From: Leptospiraceae bacterium
GTDB lineage: Bacteria > Spirochaetota > Leptospiria > Leptospirales > Leptospiraceae
Length of the DNA: 45,432 bases
NCBI GenBank assembly: GCA_022402465.1
Contig: JAKRSH010000010.1
Coordinates: 1-45,432, forward strand
Direction of reading: 5' to 3'
Position numbers and translations under genes: made by a program. Of the stretch, positions 1 to 8,103 are shown one piece after another. Each line of letters starts with the position of its first letter. Position 1 is the first letter of the stretch. The notes below the pieces were generated by a model that saw nothing but the letters and a program-made list of their open reading frames with translations, had not been told where the DNA came from and did not search any database.

Positions 1-253
1 AGGAGGATGCAAAAGGAATGAATCCAGAGATCGCAAGACCCGCTGCATGTCCGACTAAGTTTTGTTCAGCGACTCCCATGTTAAAGAATCTTTCTGGATA
101 CTTCTTCTTGAAGTCGGCTGTCTTGGTGGAACCAGAAAGGTCTGCGTCCAAAACAACAACATTGGAACGTTCTGCACCTAATTCAACCAGTGCCTCTCCA
201 TAACCATCTCTAGTTGCTTTCTTATCTGCGGTTGATTGACTAGGTGCGCCCAT
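1..253 (-). CDS. Transketolase C-terminal subunit, 5' part (runs off the window)
   Basis: This partial gene reads leftwards from an ATG at 253 and leaves the window at base 1. The visible 84 codons begin [20 protein letters not shown] and contain [14 protein letters not shown] followed by [19 protein letters not shown]. That is the start of the pyrimidine-binding domain of the split transketolase C-terminal subunit (also similar to the DXS middle domain); the NMGVAEQN segment carries the Glu that activates thiamine diphosphate in this family. The enzyme moves two-carbon units in the non-oxidative pentose phosphate pathway. A good AAGGA ribosome-binding site lies ahead of the ATG, and metK ends only 18 bp upstream, so the two genes are probably co-transcribed. 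The N-terminal subunit is not in the visible part. Confidence 0.88.
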   Translation of the reverse strand, partial: MGAPSQSTADKKATRDGYGEALVELGAERSNVVVLDADLSGSTKTADFKKKYPERFFNMGVAEQNLVGHAAGLAISGFIPFASS

Positions 254-271
254 GTGTATTGATTTCCTTAT

Positions 272-1435
272 TTAACCTTTTTTCAATGCTTCTGCTTTGT
301 CTGTCTTTTCCCAAGTAAAGGTCTTGCCTTCTCTTCCGAAGTGACCATAGCTTGCTGTATCTTGGTAGGTTCGGTCTTTTCCGAGAAGATCTAGACCTTC
401 CACTATGCCTTTAGGTGTTAGCTTGAAGTTCCCGCGAATTCTTTTTTGGATTTCTTCCTCAGGGATAGTATTTGTTCCAAAAGTATCTACTAATACAGAA
501 ACAGGTTCCGCAACACCTATTGCATAGGCCAATTGCACTTCACATTTGCTTGCAAGCCCAGAAGCTACAACATTCTTCGCAATATAACGACCTATGTATG
601 CTGCCGATCTGTCAACCTTGGATGGATCCTTTCCAGAGAAAGCTCCACCACCATGGCGTCCCATACCACCGTATGTATCTACAATGATTTTTCTTCCAGT
701 GAGTCCAGCATCCCCATGAGGTCCACCAATTTCAAACTTCCCTGTTGGGTTGATAAAGTATTTGGGAGAACCTAGAAGGCTTGCAGGGATTACTTTCTTT
801 ATGCATTCTTCTATGATGGCTTCTTCAATTTGTTTGTGGCTTACAGAAGGGGCATGTTGGCTTGAAATCACAACAGCATCAACCTTAAAAGGTTTACCAT
901 CTACATATTGGATGGTAACCTGAGATTTTGCATCTGGTCTCAGCCAATTTAATTTACCTGAGTGTCTAAGCTCTGCTAAATGCTCAAGCAATTTGTGCGA
1001 ATAATAAATTGGAGCTGGCATAAGAGCCTCCGTATCAGAGTTCGCAAAACCAAACATCAAGCCTTGGTCACCTGCTCCTTGTTCGGTGTGGAGTCCTTCT
1101 CCTTCGTTTACACCTTGAGCGATATCAGGAGATTGTCTGTGGATGTGTGAAGAGACAACTGCATAGTCTGCATCAAAATACAATTGAATATCATTGTATC
1201 CTATCTTGCGAATAACATCTCTTGCGATTTCAGAGGTGTCTACTTTCCCTTTACTGGTAATTTCACCTGCGATTACAACCAAGTTGGTAGTAACAAGAGT
1301 CTCACATGCAACACGAGATTTAGGATCTTGCTTGAGGTATGCGTCTAAGATTGCGTCAGATATTTGATCACAGATTTTGTCTGGGTGTCCTTCGGAAACG
1401 GACTCGGAAGTGAAGATATAGTTATTAAGTGACAT
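272..1435 (-). CDS. metK: S-adenosylmethionine synthetase
   Basis: This gene makes S-adenosylmethionine from methionine and ATP in the cytosol. At 387 residues it has the normal family length and is intact. Signature segments are [16 protein letters not shown] near the N-terminus, [12 protein letters not shown] (the ATP-binding hexapeptide region) near residue 120, and [19 protein letters not shown] near residue 260, which contains the P-loop-like GGGAFSGKD motif. It starts at the ATG at 1435 and is followed after 18 bp by the transketolase subunit gene; the acyltransferase-like gene lies 85 bp upstream on the same strand. I looked for a SAM riboswitch in the 85-bp upstream gap and saw none. 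The product would also supply the methyl donor for the type I methyltransferase encoded further right, but that is a general cellular link and not evidence of co-regulation. Confidence 0.97.
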   Translation of the reverse strand: MSLNNYIFTSESVSEGHPDKICDQISDAILDAYLKQDPKSRVACETLVTTNLVVIAGEITSKGKVDTSEIARDVIRKIGYNDIQLYFDADYAVVSSHIHRQSPDIAQGVNEGEGLHTEQGAGDQGLMFGFANSDTEALMPAPIYYSHKLLEHLAELRHSGKLNWLRPDAKSQVTIQYVDGKPFKVDAVVISSQHAPSVSHKQIEEAIIEECIKKVIPASLLGSPKYFINPTGKFEIGGPHGDAGLTGRKIIVDTYGGMGRHGGGAFSGKDPSKVDRSAAYIGRYIAKNVVASGLASKCEVQLAYAIGVAEPVSVLVDTFGTNTIPEEEIQKRIRGNFKLTPKGIVEGLDLLGKDRTYQDTASYGHFGREGKTFTWEKTDKAEALKKG

Positions 1436-1520
1436 GGAATTTCCTACTTTTTTCTTATATATTGGATATTTTTTCTAAGAGAGACATAGCGTCAAGGACA
1501 TTGAAATCCAGAAATCGAGC

Positions 1521-2186
1521 TCAGCTTTGAACTTCTTTCTCTAGCTCTTGCCACATAGAATTCATTTTCTCTTGCAAATTGTCCACTTCACTTTGTACAT
1601 CTTCCTTGCTCATTTTCTTAGCAATGAAGATAGGTTCTGAGTAAACAATCGTTTGGCGAGCTGCAAATTTCGGGAATCTATGTTTATCCCAGGCCTTGGA
1701 AAATTCATAATAGCGATCAAAACTAGTTAAGATAATCACTATAGGAAGTCCCGATAAACTCGCAACTTCGATGACTCCAGGCTTCACACCATAGAGAGGA
1801 CCCTTGGGCCCATCTACTGTAATAAGAGGAACTACCCCAGATTTTGCTGCTCTTAGAAGACCGAGTGCACCAGCCGCACCCCCTTTGGAAGAAGAGCCAC
1901 GTATAGTTTGAAAACCAAACCTTGCAACTGTCATACTAATAAATTCTCCATCCTTAGAGTGAGAGGCAAGAGGGCTTACATGGTTCTTGTATTTATTCAA
2001 TAAAAACTTTCCAAAGTGTGTTACAAGAGATGCCATATTCGAATGCCAAATAGCAAAAATATATCCACCGCCTTTCTGAATGTATTCCATGGTAGCGGTA
2101 GGGATGCTCACTTTCTTGGTTCGTATGAAAAGAAACCAAAATCGAAGAATTAAGCTCATGAGTAGGGAGAGAATCTGATTGCGCAA
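1521..2186 (-). CDS. DUF374 lysophospholipid-acyltransferase-like protein
   Basis: The 221-residue product belongs to the DUF374 family, related to glycerolipid and lipid A acyltransferases. Visible family features are a hydrophobic N-terminal segment (about residues 3-20), IFAIWHSNM (the HxxxM/HxxxxD-like catalytic region), a Ser/Lys-rich SKDGEFIS segment, the RGSSSKGGAAGALGLLRA stretch, and ITVDGPKGP, which is the characteristic DGPxGP motif. It probably transfers an acyl chain onto a lipid acceptor at the inner membrane; the acceptor cannot be told from sequence. The start is TTG at 2186, chosen because AAAGG lies about 9 bases upstream. The alternative ATG at 2159 has no ribosome-binding site and would cut into the hydrophobic segment. 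The gene stands alone at the left border of the long intergenic region. Confidence 0.85.
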   Translation of the reverse strand: MRNQILSLLMSLILRFWFLFIRTKKVSIPTATMEYIQKGGGYIFAIWHSNMASLVTHFGKFLLNKYKNHVSPLASHSKDGEFISMTVARFGFQTIRGSSSKGGAAGALGLLRAAKSGVVPLITVDGPKGPLYGVKPGVIEVASLSGLPIVIILTSFDRYYEFSKAWDKHRFPKFAARQTIVYSEPIFIAKKMSKEDVQSEVDNLQEKMNSMWQELEKEVQS

Positions 2187-2298
2187 GAATGGTAACCTTT
2201 AAGCCTTCTGTGTAAAAATGAATCCTAAGCCTAAACTCTATTCCTTTCTTTCTCTTGTAAACCGAAAAAATCCCAACTCAAGCAAGGTTTAAGGGCGA

Positions 2299-2454
2299 TC
2301 CCCAGCCCCCCAGCAGCATTTTTAACGCTCGCCTATAGTTCGCTAAATGGTGCTGGGTGTTGGGGCGGGCTTCTCCGGGGTGCGCTAACGCTTCCGTCCA
2401 GCACCATTTAGCTCGTTGACGGGGATTCCGCTTGCGAGCGCTAAATGGTGCTGG
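2299..2454. repeat. GC-rich REP-like palindromic element with four arms
   Basis: The 15-base word GCTAAATGGTGCTGG occurs at 2342-2356 and 2440-2454, and its exact reverse complement at 2398-2412. A degenerate fourth arm (CCAGCAGCATTTTTAAC) starts near 2310. The arms alternate in orientation, so each neighbouring inverted/direct pair can fold into a stem-loop. The block is clearly richer in G and C than its AT-rich surroundings. This resembles REP or BIME-type elements or a small non-autonomous mobile repeat; I cannot assign it to a named family. Confidence 0.7.
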
Positions 2455-2698
2455 ACCAAGCCCTGCGAATCCCTATCGCGGAAATTATCTTTGCGATTAT
2501 GAACCACGGGTTTAAACCAGAGGCATTGTGCTGATATGTCGTTGATTCTGTAAGGTGGTTCCAGATACCAAATAGTTAGTCCTAGAGGTGTATCTTTTCT
2601 GAGTCGCTATCTCGCATCAGGCTAAAGACGGAAGTTTAGATGGGAGGAGGAGTTTAATTAATATATTATAGTATAACAATAGTTATATATTATAACTG

Positions 2699-2723
2699 AA
2701 TTTGGCACGAGTCGTGCCAAATT
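2699..2723. promoter_or_regulatory. Perfect 25-bp palindrome (operator or terminator candidate)
   Basis: Two exact 12-base arms (AATTTGGCACGA and its complement) surround a single G. The palindrome sits in a very AT-rich tract and is followed by GATCGAAAAATTTT. A one-base centre is too tight for a normal RNA hairpin loop but suits a dimeric repressor site. No regulator gene is adjacent, so the role is open. Confidence 0.5.
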
Positions 2724-2900
2724 GATCGAAAAATTTTGGGACAATATGGTTAAGAAAAGATCTGAAACTTCGTTTATTCTATTAACAGATTTTGTTGTCT
2801 TGTGTATGTATTCGATCTTGATTTGTGTAGTATGCAGAATTCTTAAATCCAAAATCTACTTGATTGCGTAGGTAGAGTTTGAAGTGTATTAGAGAAGATT

Positions 2901-2937
2901 CAACCCTAGCCACCCCCTTAAGGAGGTGGCAGGGTTG
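2901..2937. repeat. Long imperfect hairpin
   Basis: An arm starting CAACCCTAGCCACC pairs with AGGTGGCAGGGTTG. The stem is about 17-18 bp with one bulged A and one mismatch, and its centre is CTTAAG. There is no downstream T run of the usual kind on either strand, so it is more likely a palindromic repeat or processing structure than a simple terminator. Confidence 0.5.
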
Positions 2938-3141
2938 GAAAACAAATATCAAGTATCTAACACCAATTCTCTCCAATCTAACTGAAAAGTAGTCGAGTCT
3001 CAAAAAAGTTTACAAGATGTTCGAAATTTGTCTGGCACAGCCTTAATATAGAGGAATGAATTGCCTCATGCTAGTTTTCCGAAAATATGGGTTCTTATCC
3101 AATAAGCAGGGAAAATCCTAGATCAAAATGGAGAGATAAGA

Positions 3142-4515
3142 ATGGCAATAGCCAAAGAAAAGAAATCAACTGAAGAACCAATTGAGAAACAGCTCTGGAA
3201 ATCTGCCGACAAATTGCGTAAGAACATTGATGCAGCAGAATATAAGCATATTGTTCTTGGACTTATCTTTCTAAAATACATCTCAGACGCCTTTGAAGAA
3301 CTTTATAATAAATTGAGTTCCGCAAAAGTTGACTATGCGGGAGCGGATCCAGAAGATAAGGATGAATACAAGGCTGAAAATGTTTTCTTCGTTCCTGCTG
3401 TTGCACGTTGGTCTTTTCTCTTATCCAAAGCCAAACAACCTGAAATTGGGAAGATCGTCGATGATGCTATGGATTCCATTGAGAAAGAGAACCCTTCCTT
3501 AAAGGATGTTTTACCTAAAGTTTTTGCCAGGGGCAATCTAGATCCGACGACCTTAGGCGGACTCATAGATCTGATTGCAAATATTGCCTTAGGAAGTGCT
3601 AAGGCAAGAAGTGCGGATGTTCTTGGACATGTCTTCGAATATTTCTTGGGTGAATTTGCGCTAGCGGAAGGTAAGAAGGGAGGACAGTTTTATACTCCAA
3701 GAAGCGTGGTAGAGCTACTAGTAGATATGCTAGAACCATATAAGGGACGAGTTCTTGATCCATGTTGTGGATCAGGTGGAATGTTTGTTCAATCGGAAAA
3801 ATTTGTCACCGAACACCAAGGTAAACTGAATGATATCTCCATCTATGGACAAGAATCCAACCAAACAACTTGGCGACTTGCGAAGATGAATCTTGCTATA
3901 CGTGGGATTGATAGTTCCCAAGTGAAATGGAACAACGAGGGATCTTTTCTAAATGATGCTCATAAAGATCTAAAAGCTGATTTTGTAATCGCCAACCCTC
4001 CGTTTAATGATAGCGACTGGTCGGGAGATCTACTTCGAAGTGATGGACGTTGGCAATATGGAAGCCCACCTAACGGAAATGCGAATTATGCTTGGATACA
4101 GCATTTCCTCTACCATCTAAGCCCAAGTGGGCATGCTGGTTTTGTTCTAGCAAAAGGATCTCTCACATCCAAGACATCCGGCGAAGGAGATATCCGTAAG
4201 TCACTCATTGAGGCTGATCTTCTGGATTGTATTGTAAATCTGCCTGGTAAACTTTTTCTCAATACCCAAATTCCTGCTTGTCTATGGTTTCTAAATCGCA
4301 ATAAGCCAGCACACCGTAAGAAAGAAATCCTCTTTATCGATGCACGTAATTTAGGACACCTCATCAATCGTCGAACCTTAGAATTTACCGCAGAAGATAT
4401 AAAGCAAATCACTGATACATATCGAATTTGGAAGACGCCCAATAAGAAAAAATACGAAGATAGCAAAGGCTTTTGTTATTCGGCGAGTATCGATCGAGTA
4501 CGAGAGCTAGACTAA
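3142..4515 (+). CDS. hsdM: Type I restriction-modification DNA methyltransferase subunit, ended early by an in-frame TAA
   Basis: HsdM is the adenine-N6 methyltransferase subunit of a type I system; it works with HsdS as the methylase and with HsdR as the restriction complex. The N-terminal helical HsdM domain (about residues 15-130) is followed by the methyltransferase domain with [12 protein letters not shown] (SAM-binding motif I, near residue 206) and NPPF (catalytic motif IV, near residue 285). The frame ends RVRELD then TAA at 4513-4515, but translation past it in the same frame gives VLTPGRYVGLPDDEDDFDF and runs to a TAG at 4678-4680. Family members read DYVLTPGRYVG at this place, so the stop sits where a Tyr codon (TAC/TAT) is expected. 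The product would be 457 rather than 512 residues, without the C-terminal helices that normally contact HsdS. ATG at 3142 follows a GGAGA ribosome-binding site. Confidence 0.93.
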   Translation: MAIAKEKKSTEEPIEKQLWKSADKLRKNIDAAEYKHIVLGLIFLKYISDAFEELYNKLSSAKVDYAGADPEDKDEYKAENVFFVPAVARWSFLLSKAKQPEIGKIVDDAMDSIEKENPSLKDVLPKVFARGNLDPTTLGGLIDLIANIALGSAKARSADVLGHVFEYFLGEFALAEGKKGGQFYTPRSVVELLVDMLEPYKGRVLDPCCGSGGMFVQSEKFVTEHQGKLNDISIYGQESNQTTWRLAKMNLAIRGIDSSQVKWNNEGSFLNDAHKDLKADFVIANPPFNDSDWSGDLLRSDGRWQYGSPPNGNANYAWIQHFLYHLSPSGHAGFVLAKGSLTSKTSGEGDIRKSLIEADLLDCIVNLPGKLFLNTQIPACLWFLNRNKPAHRKKEILFIDARNLGHLINRRTLEFTAEDIKQITDTYRIWKTPNKKKYEDSKGFCYSASIDRVRELD

Positions 4516-4680
4516 GTGCTCACACCAGGACGTTATGTCGGGCTTCCCGATGATGAGGATGATTTTGACTTCAAAGAAAGATTCACAAGTCTAAAGGCAG
4601 AATTTGAGGCACAGCTAAAAGAAGAGGCAGAGCTAAACCAAAAGATATTGGAGAATCTTGCCAAGGTGAAAATCGGATAG
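4516..4680 (+). pseudogene. hsdM: Detached 3' end of hsdM
   Basis: These 54 sense codons continue the hsdM frame directly after the TAA and encode the conserved LTPGRYVG box and a C-terminal helix rich in Glu and Lys that normally completes HsdM. The first codon is GTG, so re-initiation right after the stop is conceivable and could make the tail as a separate peptide. Without re-initiation or stop readthrough it is not translated. A single-base sequencing or assembly error would also produce this picture. Confidence 0.8.
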
Positions 4681-4696
4681 GAAAGGATTATTCCTT

Positions 4697-5578
4697 ATGT
4701 ACTACAGAAGAAAAATTTTACTAGCAGTTCTTGAAACTTTTGGAAGAACAATAGGTCGAACCGATCTCCAGAAGTTGCTATTTCTTGCATCCATGAAGCA
4801 ATCTAAACCTTGCTATGAATTTCTTCCTTACAAGTTCGGAGCCTATTCACCCCAACTCCAACAGGATTTAAATACATTAGTAAAATACAATATTCTTTCT
4901 GAATCTGAAAGTGGATGGCAATTAAAATCTACTGAGTCCTATTTTCAATTATTACACTTCATGGATAGAGAGGTTGTTACCAGTTTATATTCTGATTTTG
5001 CATGTCGGTTGGGAGATGAGCTAATTCGTTATACTTATAAGAATTTCCCTTTCTATGCAATACATAGTGAAATCAAAAGTAAATTCCTATCAAAGATTGA
5101 ATTGGAGAAATTAAATCAATATAAGGTAACAACGAATGAACCAATTCTTGCCACCATTGGATATGAAGGAAGAACTGTCGAAAAGTATGTTCAAATTCTG
5201 ATCCAAAATGGAATCCAAATCCTTTGCGATATTCGTAAGAATCCTTTGAGTATGAAATACGGATTTTCTAAGAAACAACTCCAAGGAATATTGAAGATGG
5301 TTAACATCGAATATCTGCACTTACCTGGACTAGGTATAGAATCGCAGAATAGACAAAATCTCAATACAATCGAAGACTATCAGAAGTTATTTAAACAATA
5401 TGAGAAGACAGTATTAGTTGAAAATACAACCGATCTGGAAGTTTTAACAAAATTGTACAAAGAAGGAAAAAGATTTGCTTTAACTTGCTTTGAGGCGGAT
5501 ATTAACAGTTGTCATAGAAGTAGAACTGCGAAAAAGTTGTCCCAACTATTAGGCAATGTCGAAGTAGTTCATTTGTAA
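4697..5578 (+). CDS. Two-domain protein: N-terminal helical domain plus DUF488
   Basis: The 293-residue product has two parts. Residues 1 to about 140 form a helical, probably winged-helix-like domain with GRTDLQKLLFLA and FLPYKFGAYSPQLQQDL, a segment also seen ahead of other DUF488 domains. Residues about 150-293 are a DUF488 domain, starting ATIGYEGRTVEKYVQIL, then DIRKNPLSMKYGFSKKQL, and ending with the LTCFEADINSCHRSR signature that holds the conserved Cys-Phe-Glu and Cys-His-Arg residues. The molecular function of DUF488 is not established, and I do not assign one. The gene starts 16 bp after the full-length hsdM frame, so it reads as part of the restriction operon, which suggests an accessory role in DNA defence or modification. 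An AAGGATT element precedes the ATG. Confidence 0.8.
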   Translation: MYYRRKILLAVLETFGRTIGRTDLQKLLFLASMKQSKPCYEFLPYKFGAYSPQLQQDLNTLVKYNILSESESGWQLKSTESYFQLLHFMDREVVTSLYSDFACRLGDELIRYTYKNFPFYAIHSEIKSKFLSKIELEKLNQYKVTTNEPILATIGYEGRTVEKYVQILIQNGIQILCDIRKNPLSMKYGFSKKQLQGILKMVNIEYLHLPGLGIESQNRQNLNTIEDYQKLFKQYEKTVLVENTTDLEVLTKLYKEGKRFALTCFEADINSCHRSRTAKKLSQLLGNVEVVHL

Positions 5579-5645
5579 AAATTATGAAAATACTAATATT
5601 AGTAAAAACTTATCCAGCTATTTCTTATTATACGGAGGTAATAAA

Positions 5646-6566
5646 TTGAGCAATAAATACAATTTTATTTATGAAAATTGTGATTTCGGAAATTTTTCAA
5701 TTCCGCCTCTCGATGAAATTAAATTTTCGAAATCAAAATCAAGAATTTTTATAAAATTGCCATTGATTTTGAATTTAACAAACTTTAAAAATCTAAAAGA
5801 ATATATATCTATTTTGAAGAATATAAACGGATTTATGACATGTAATACGACTCAAAATCATAACCTTAATTACCCATTAAGTAAGCTCGAAAATTACGAA
5901 TTTTACCATTCTGGTATGCGCGAGGATTTGTGGATTTTTCTAAACAGTGAATTGAATATAAATGATCTTCTCGAATGGGAGAGGCTACGTAATGGTAACG
6001 ACATGGTTGCAAATCTTGAATTAACTTTTTCGAACTATTATGTAGTTTCTGAAAATGGTAACTTGTCAAATAATCAGTCACTAGAATTTAATAATTGTAT
6101 TAAGATTCCTTATCCCATAGCTCAAAAAGTATGGATGGATTTTATCAATAGATTAAACCTATTCGAATACCATCTTTTTGAGTTGAACAATCCAATCCAA
6201 GATTCCGAAGAAATGAAACGTATTTCATCTATCGTGCGCGAGTCGATTCACTTCTTTAACTTAGGCGGGCCTATGAATTGGAAAAATTCTGTGCAAAAAA
6301 TCCGAGAGGCAATGAATCATATTGGTGACTTGAAGAAAAAATCGATGAATATAGAAACCCATGAAAAAAAGAGAGAAGATAGATGGTCAGACTTTTTTCT
6401 AGCATTGCGAGCACTTCCCAATTTAGCAGTTCATAGTGAAGTTGATAATGGTGAATGGTCTAGGGAAGAAGCTCAAGCAATCCTAACCTCTTTTCTGGGA
6501 TTTTGGAATATAAAGGACAGTATTTTAAAAGAACGAAATGCGGGACAAACTAAAGATGCGCAATAA
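5646..6566 (+). CDS. Uncharacterised 306-residue protein in the restriction island
   Basis: I do not recognise this gene. It starts with TTG at 5646, which is well supported by GGAGGT six bases upstream. The product is soluble, rich in Asn, Leu and Lys, with no signal peptide or membrane segment. The first 200 residues look mixed alpha/beta; the C-terminal 100 residues look helical, with LRALPNLAVHSEVDNGEW. The NLAVH piece faintly recalls the N-x3-H end of HEPN-type RNase motifs, but the preceding Arg spacing does not fit, so I do not call a HEPN domain. The gene lies 67 bp after the DUF488 gene, and its last codons overlap the start of the hsdS remnant. Its position between DUF488 and hsdS fragments suggests island cargo. 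Confidence 0.7.
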   Translation: MSNKYNFIYENCDFGNFSIPPLDEIKFSKSKSRIFIKLPLILNLTNFKNLKEYISILKNINGFMTCNTTQNHNLNYPLSKLENYEFYHSGMREDLWIFLNSELNINDLLEWERLRNGNDMVANLELTFSNYYVVSENGNLSNNQSLEFNNCIKIPYPIAQKVWMDFINRLNLFEYHLFELNNPIQDSEEMKRISSIVRESIHFFNLGGPMNWKNSVQKIREAMNHIGDLKKKSMNIETHEKKREDRWSDFFLALRALPNLAVHSEVDNGEWSREEAQAILTSFLGFWNIKDSILKERNAGQTKDAQ

Positions 6567-6672
6567 TGAAAATTCGTTGAGTGAATGGAAGGAATGCAAA
6601 TTGGAAAACTGCTTGAATTGTGATAAATTTGTAAAAAAGAATTATTTTCGAGGGTCAGTTAATGGAAAATGA
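6556..6672 (+). pseudogene. hsdS: 5' fragment of an hsdS specificity gene
   Basis: A 38-codon frame from ATG at 6556 contains SEWKECKLENCLNC. The intact hsdS at 10567 begins MKEWKECKILEIV, so this is the N-terminus of a second specificity subunit, whose first residues precede the first target-recognition domain. The coding match is at protein level, while the matching codons differ mainly at third positions, so it derives from a different hsdS allele rather than a fresh copy. The frame then runs into the start of the dinD fragment and stops at 6670-6672. Everything else of this hsdS is missing. Confidence 0.75.
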
Positions 6673-7048
6673 TCTAATCCACTCACTAACAATCAGTTTT
6701 GAAGGACATGCACAGAATACTGATAATAATATGGAATACTGGCTTACACGAGATTTGCGATATTTGTTAGGTTATACAAAATGGGATAACTTCCTGAATG
6801 TAATTTCAAAAGCAAGAACCGCATGTGAAATATCAGGACATGAAATACAAGACCATTTTGCCGCTGTCGGGAAAATGGTAGACTTGGGTTCTGGAAGTAA
6901 ACGTGAAATTCCAGATATCAGACTTCTTGCCGATTTCGCACCTACAGTCATTTTAAAGGTTAAGTGTTTTACAACGAAAATTGCAATTCACAATTATTTT
7001 AGAGGAATATTTTCACAGGAGACAGAACATTGTATACAGCTTTTGTAG
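6662..7048 (+). pseudogene. dinD: Truncated dinD (DNA-damage-inducible protein D) fragment
   Basis: Residues about 20-90 of the 128-residue frame match the N-terminus of the DinD family: an EYWLTRDLRYLLGYTKWDNF segment, then KARTACEISGHEIQDHF and GSKREIPDIRLL. E. coli DinD, about 270 residues long, has the same order (W-x-AR-x-LG-x-LLGY, then AKEAC-x-NSGH-x-I-x-DHF, then GS-x-AKR). After RLLADF the similarity stops, and the last 35 residues (ending HCIQLL) do not fit the family, so the gene is cut at about one third and joined to unrelated sequence. DinD is known in E. coli as a LexA-regulated protein that affects RecA filaments, and family members often sit next to type I restriction genes. 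The fragment is unlikely to be active. Confidence 0.75.
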
Positions 7049-7111
7049 ATATAAGTAGCTTTAGAGAAATTAATATCAATTATTGGTCTCTAGATTTCAA
7101 TGTAGTTGTTC

Positions 7112-7882
7112 ATGAGCAATAAAAGGTCATATTCAAATAAAACACTGGGTTTGTTATGGGGTAATTCAGGAAATATTTGTGCTTTTCCAGGCTGTAATCA
7201 AATTTTGACTAATCAAAAAACACCAAAGGACAACTCAATCGTAGTTGCGGAGATTGCTCATATTGTAGCAGTAGGTGAAAAATATCCAATCACGCCCAGA
7301 CCAGATGGAAATTTTCCAAGAGAAGATTTAAATAAATATGAAAATTTAATTTTACTCTGTCCAACCCACCACACAATTGTGGACAAACAATCAAATACCT
7401 ATTCAGTTGACGATTTAAGAAAATGGAAAAGTTTTAGGGAAGATGAACATTTACGGGGAATTTATGAAGGCTATCAAAATCTTGGCTTTGTAGAACTTGA
7501 ACAGATTCTTAAAGCTATACCACTAGCAGAGCAAGGCGCTTCAGATCCTGACTTTAATTTACTTGGAATTAGGGAAAAAATAAAAAAGAACCAACTTTCA
7601 CATCAGGCCGAAAAACTGCTAAAATTCGGATACCAGAGCCTTAATCAAGTCGAATCCTATATAGAGGGTCTTGCTTCTGTTGACACGAGCTACCCTGAGA
7701 GATTAAAATCTGGATTTATGAATCTTTACAAGGAAATTGTGAATACAAGGCTCCAAGGGGACGCGCTTTTGCTGGCATTGAAAGAAAGAATTATTTCAAA
7801 TAGAACAGACACTTTGTTGCATGCCGCAGCCCTTTCAGTGATATTATATTATTTTGAAAAGTGTGAGATTTTTGAAAAATGA
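7112..7882 (+). CDS. HNH nuclease effector of an ABC-three-component (ABC-3C) system
   Basis: The N-terminal 110 residues form an HNH endonuclease domain: CAFPGC (first zinc or structural Cys pair), EIAHIVAVG (the catalytic-region His in an E-I-A-H setting), an Arg/Asp-rich loop, and NLILLCPTHHTIVD with the second Cys and the paired His residues. The C-terminal half (about residues 140-256) is helical without a known catalytic motif and fits the C-terminal domain shared by ABC-3C effectors. The stop overlaps the next start (ATGA at 7879-7882), and the next two genes are the middle component and the DUF2326 ATPase, so the three are one translational unit. The expected role is DNA cleavage once the ATPase senses invasion; this is inferred from the family. 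ATG at 7112 is preferred over an upstream TTG at 7106. Confidence 0.85.
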   Translation: MSNKRSYSNKTLGLLWGNSGNICAFPGCNQILTNQKTPKDNSIVVAEIAHIVAVGEKYPITPRPDGNFPREDLNKYENLILLCPTHHTIVDKQSNTYSVDDLRKWKSFREDEHLRGIYEGYQNLGFVELEQILKAIPLAEQGASDPDFNLLGIREKIKKNQLSHQAEKLLKFGYQSLNQVESYIEGLASVDTSYPERLKSGFMNLYKEIVNTRLQGDALLLALKERIISNRTDTLLHAAALSVILYYFEKCEIFEK

Positions 7883-8103
7883 TATTACCTACTAAACATA
7901 TTAAACTTGAGAACAGTATTTTTTATGTTGGAGGTTTAATTCTCATTGAGAATATAGATGGTGAAACTGTATCCTCATTATGGGGAAAAATATCTCAAAA
8001 AGGGAAACTAAATTCATTTGAAAAGTTCGTTTTGGGTCTTGATTTTCTATTTTTGATCGGTGTAATTGATTTTCAACAAGGACTACTAAAGAGAATTAAA
8101 TGA
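7879..8103 (+). CDS. ABC-3C system middle component (MC6-like)
   Basis: This 74-residue protein opens MILPTKHIKLENSIFYVGG and contains TVSSLWGKI and FEKFVLGLDFLFLIGVID. This is the pattern of the small middle components, MC6 type, that sit between the effector and the DUF2326 ATPase in ABC-three-component systems. It is a small helical adaptor with no catalytic residues. ATGA overlaps on both sides (7879-7882 and 8100-8103) indicate strict translational coupling with the nuclease and the ATPase. I judge the family by the sequence pattern and the gene order together. Confidence 0.85.
   Translation: MILPTKHIKLENSIFYVGGLILIENIDGETVSSLWGKISQKGKLNSFEKFVLGLDFLFLIGVIDFQQGLLKRIK

Larger units (their letters stand above)
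2187..3141. other. Gene-free 955-bp region with palindromic elements
   Basis: No credible gene is seen here. The only longer open frames (minus strand, about 2658-2852 and 2782-3003) lack ribosome-binding sites and recognisable protein character. The stretch contains a GC-rich repeat element (about 2299-2460), an AT-rich tract around a perfect palindrome (2699-2723) and a strong hairpin (2901-2937). It forms the left border of the restriction-modification island, and the hsdM promoter should lie in its last 150 bases, although I see no convincing -35/-10 pair. Confidence 0.6.

Noticed and set aside
1436-1520. SAM riboswitch upstream of metK
   Set aside because: The 85-bp gap shows no conserved core or suitable paired stems, and the gene appears to be in an operon.
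2658-3003. Two overlapping minus-strand frames in the intergenic region
   Set aside because: No ribosome-binding site, low-complexity protein character, and they overlap each other and the hairpin at 2901-2937.
5646-6566. HEPN RNase domain in the 306-residue protein
   Set aside because: NLAVH resembles the end of the motif, but the required Arg at the right spacing is missing.
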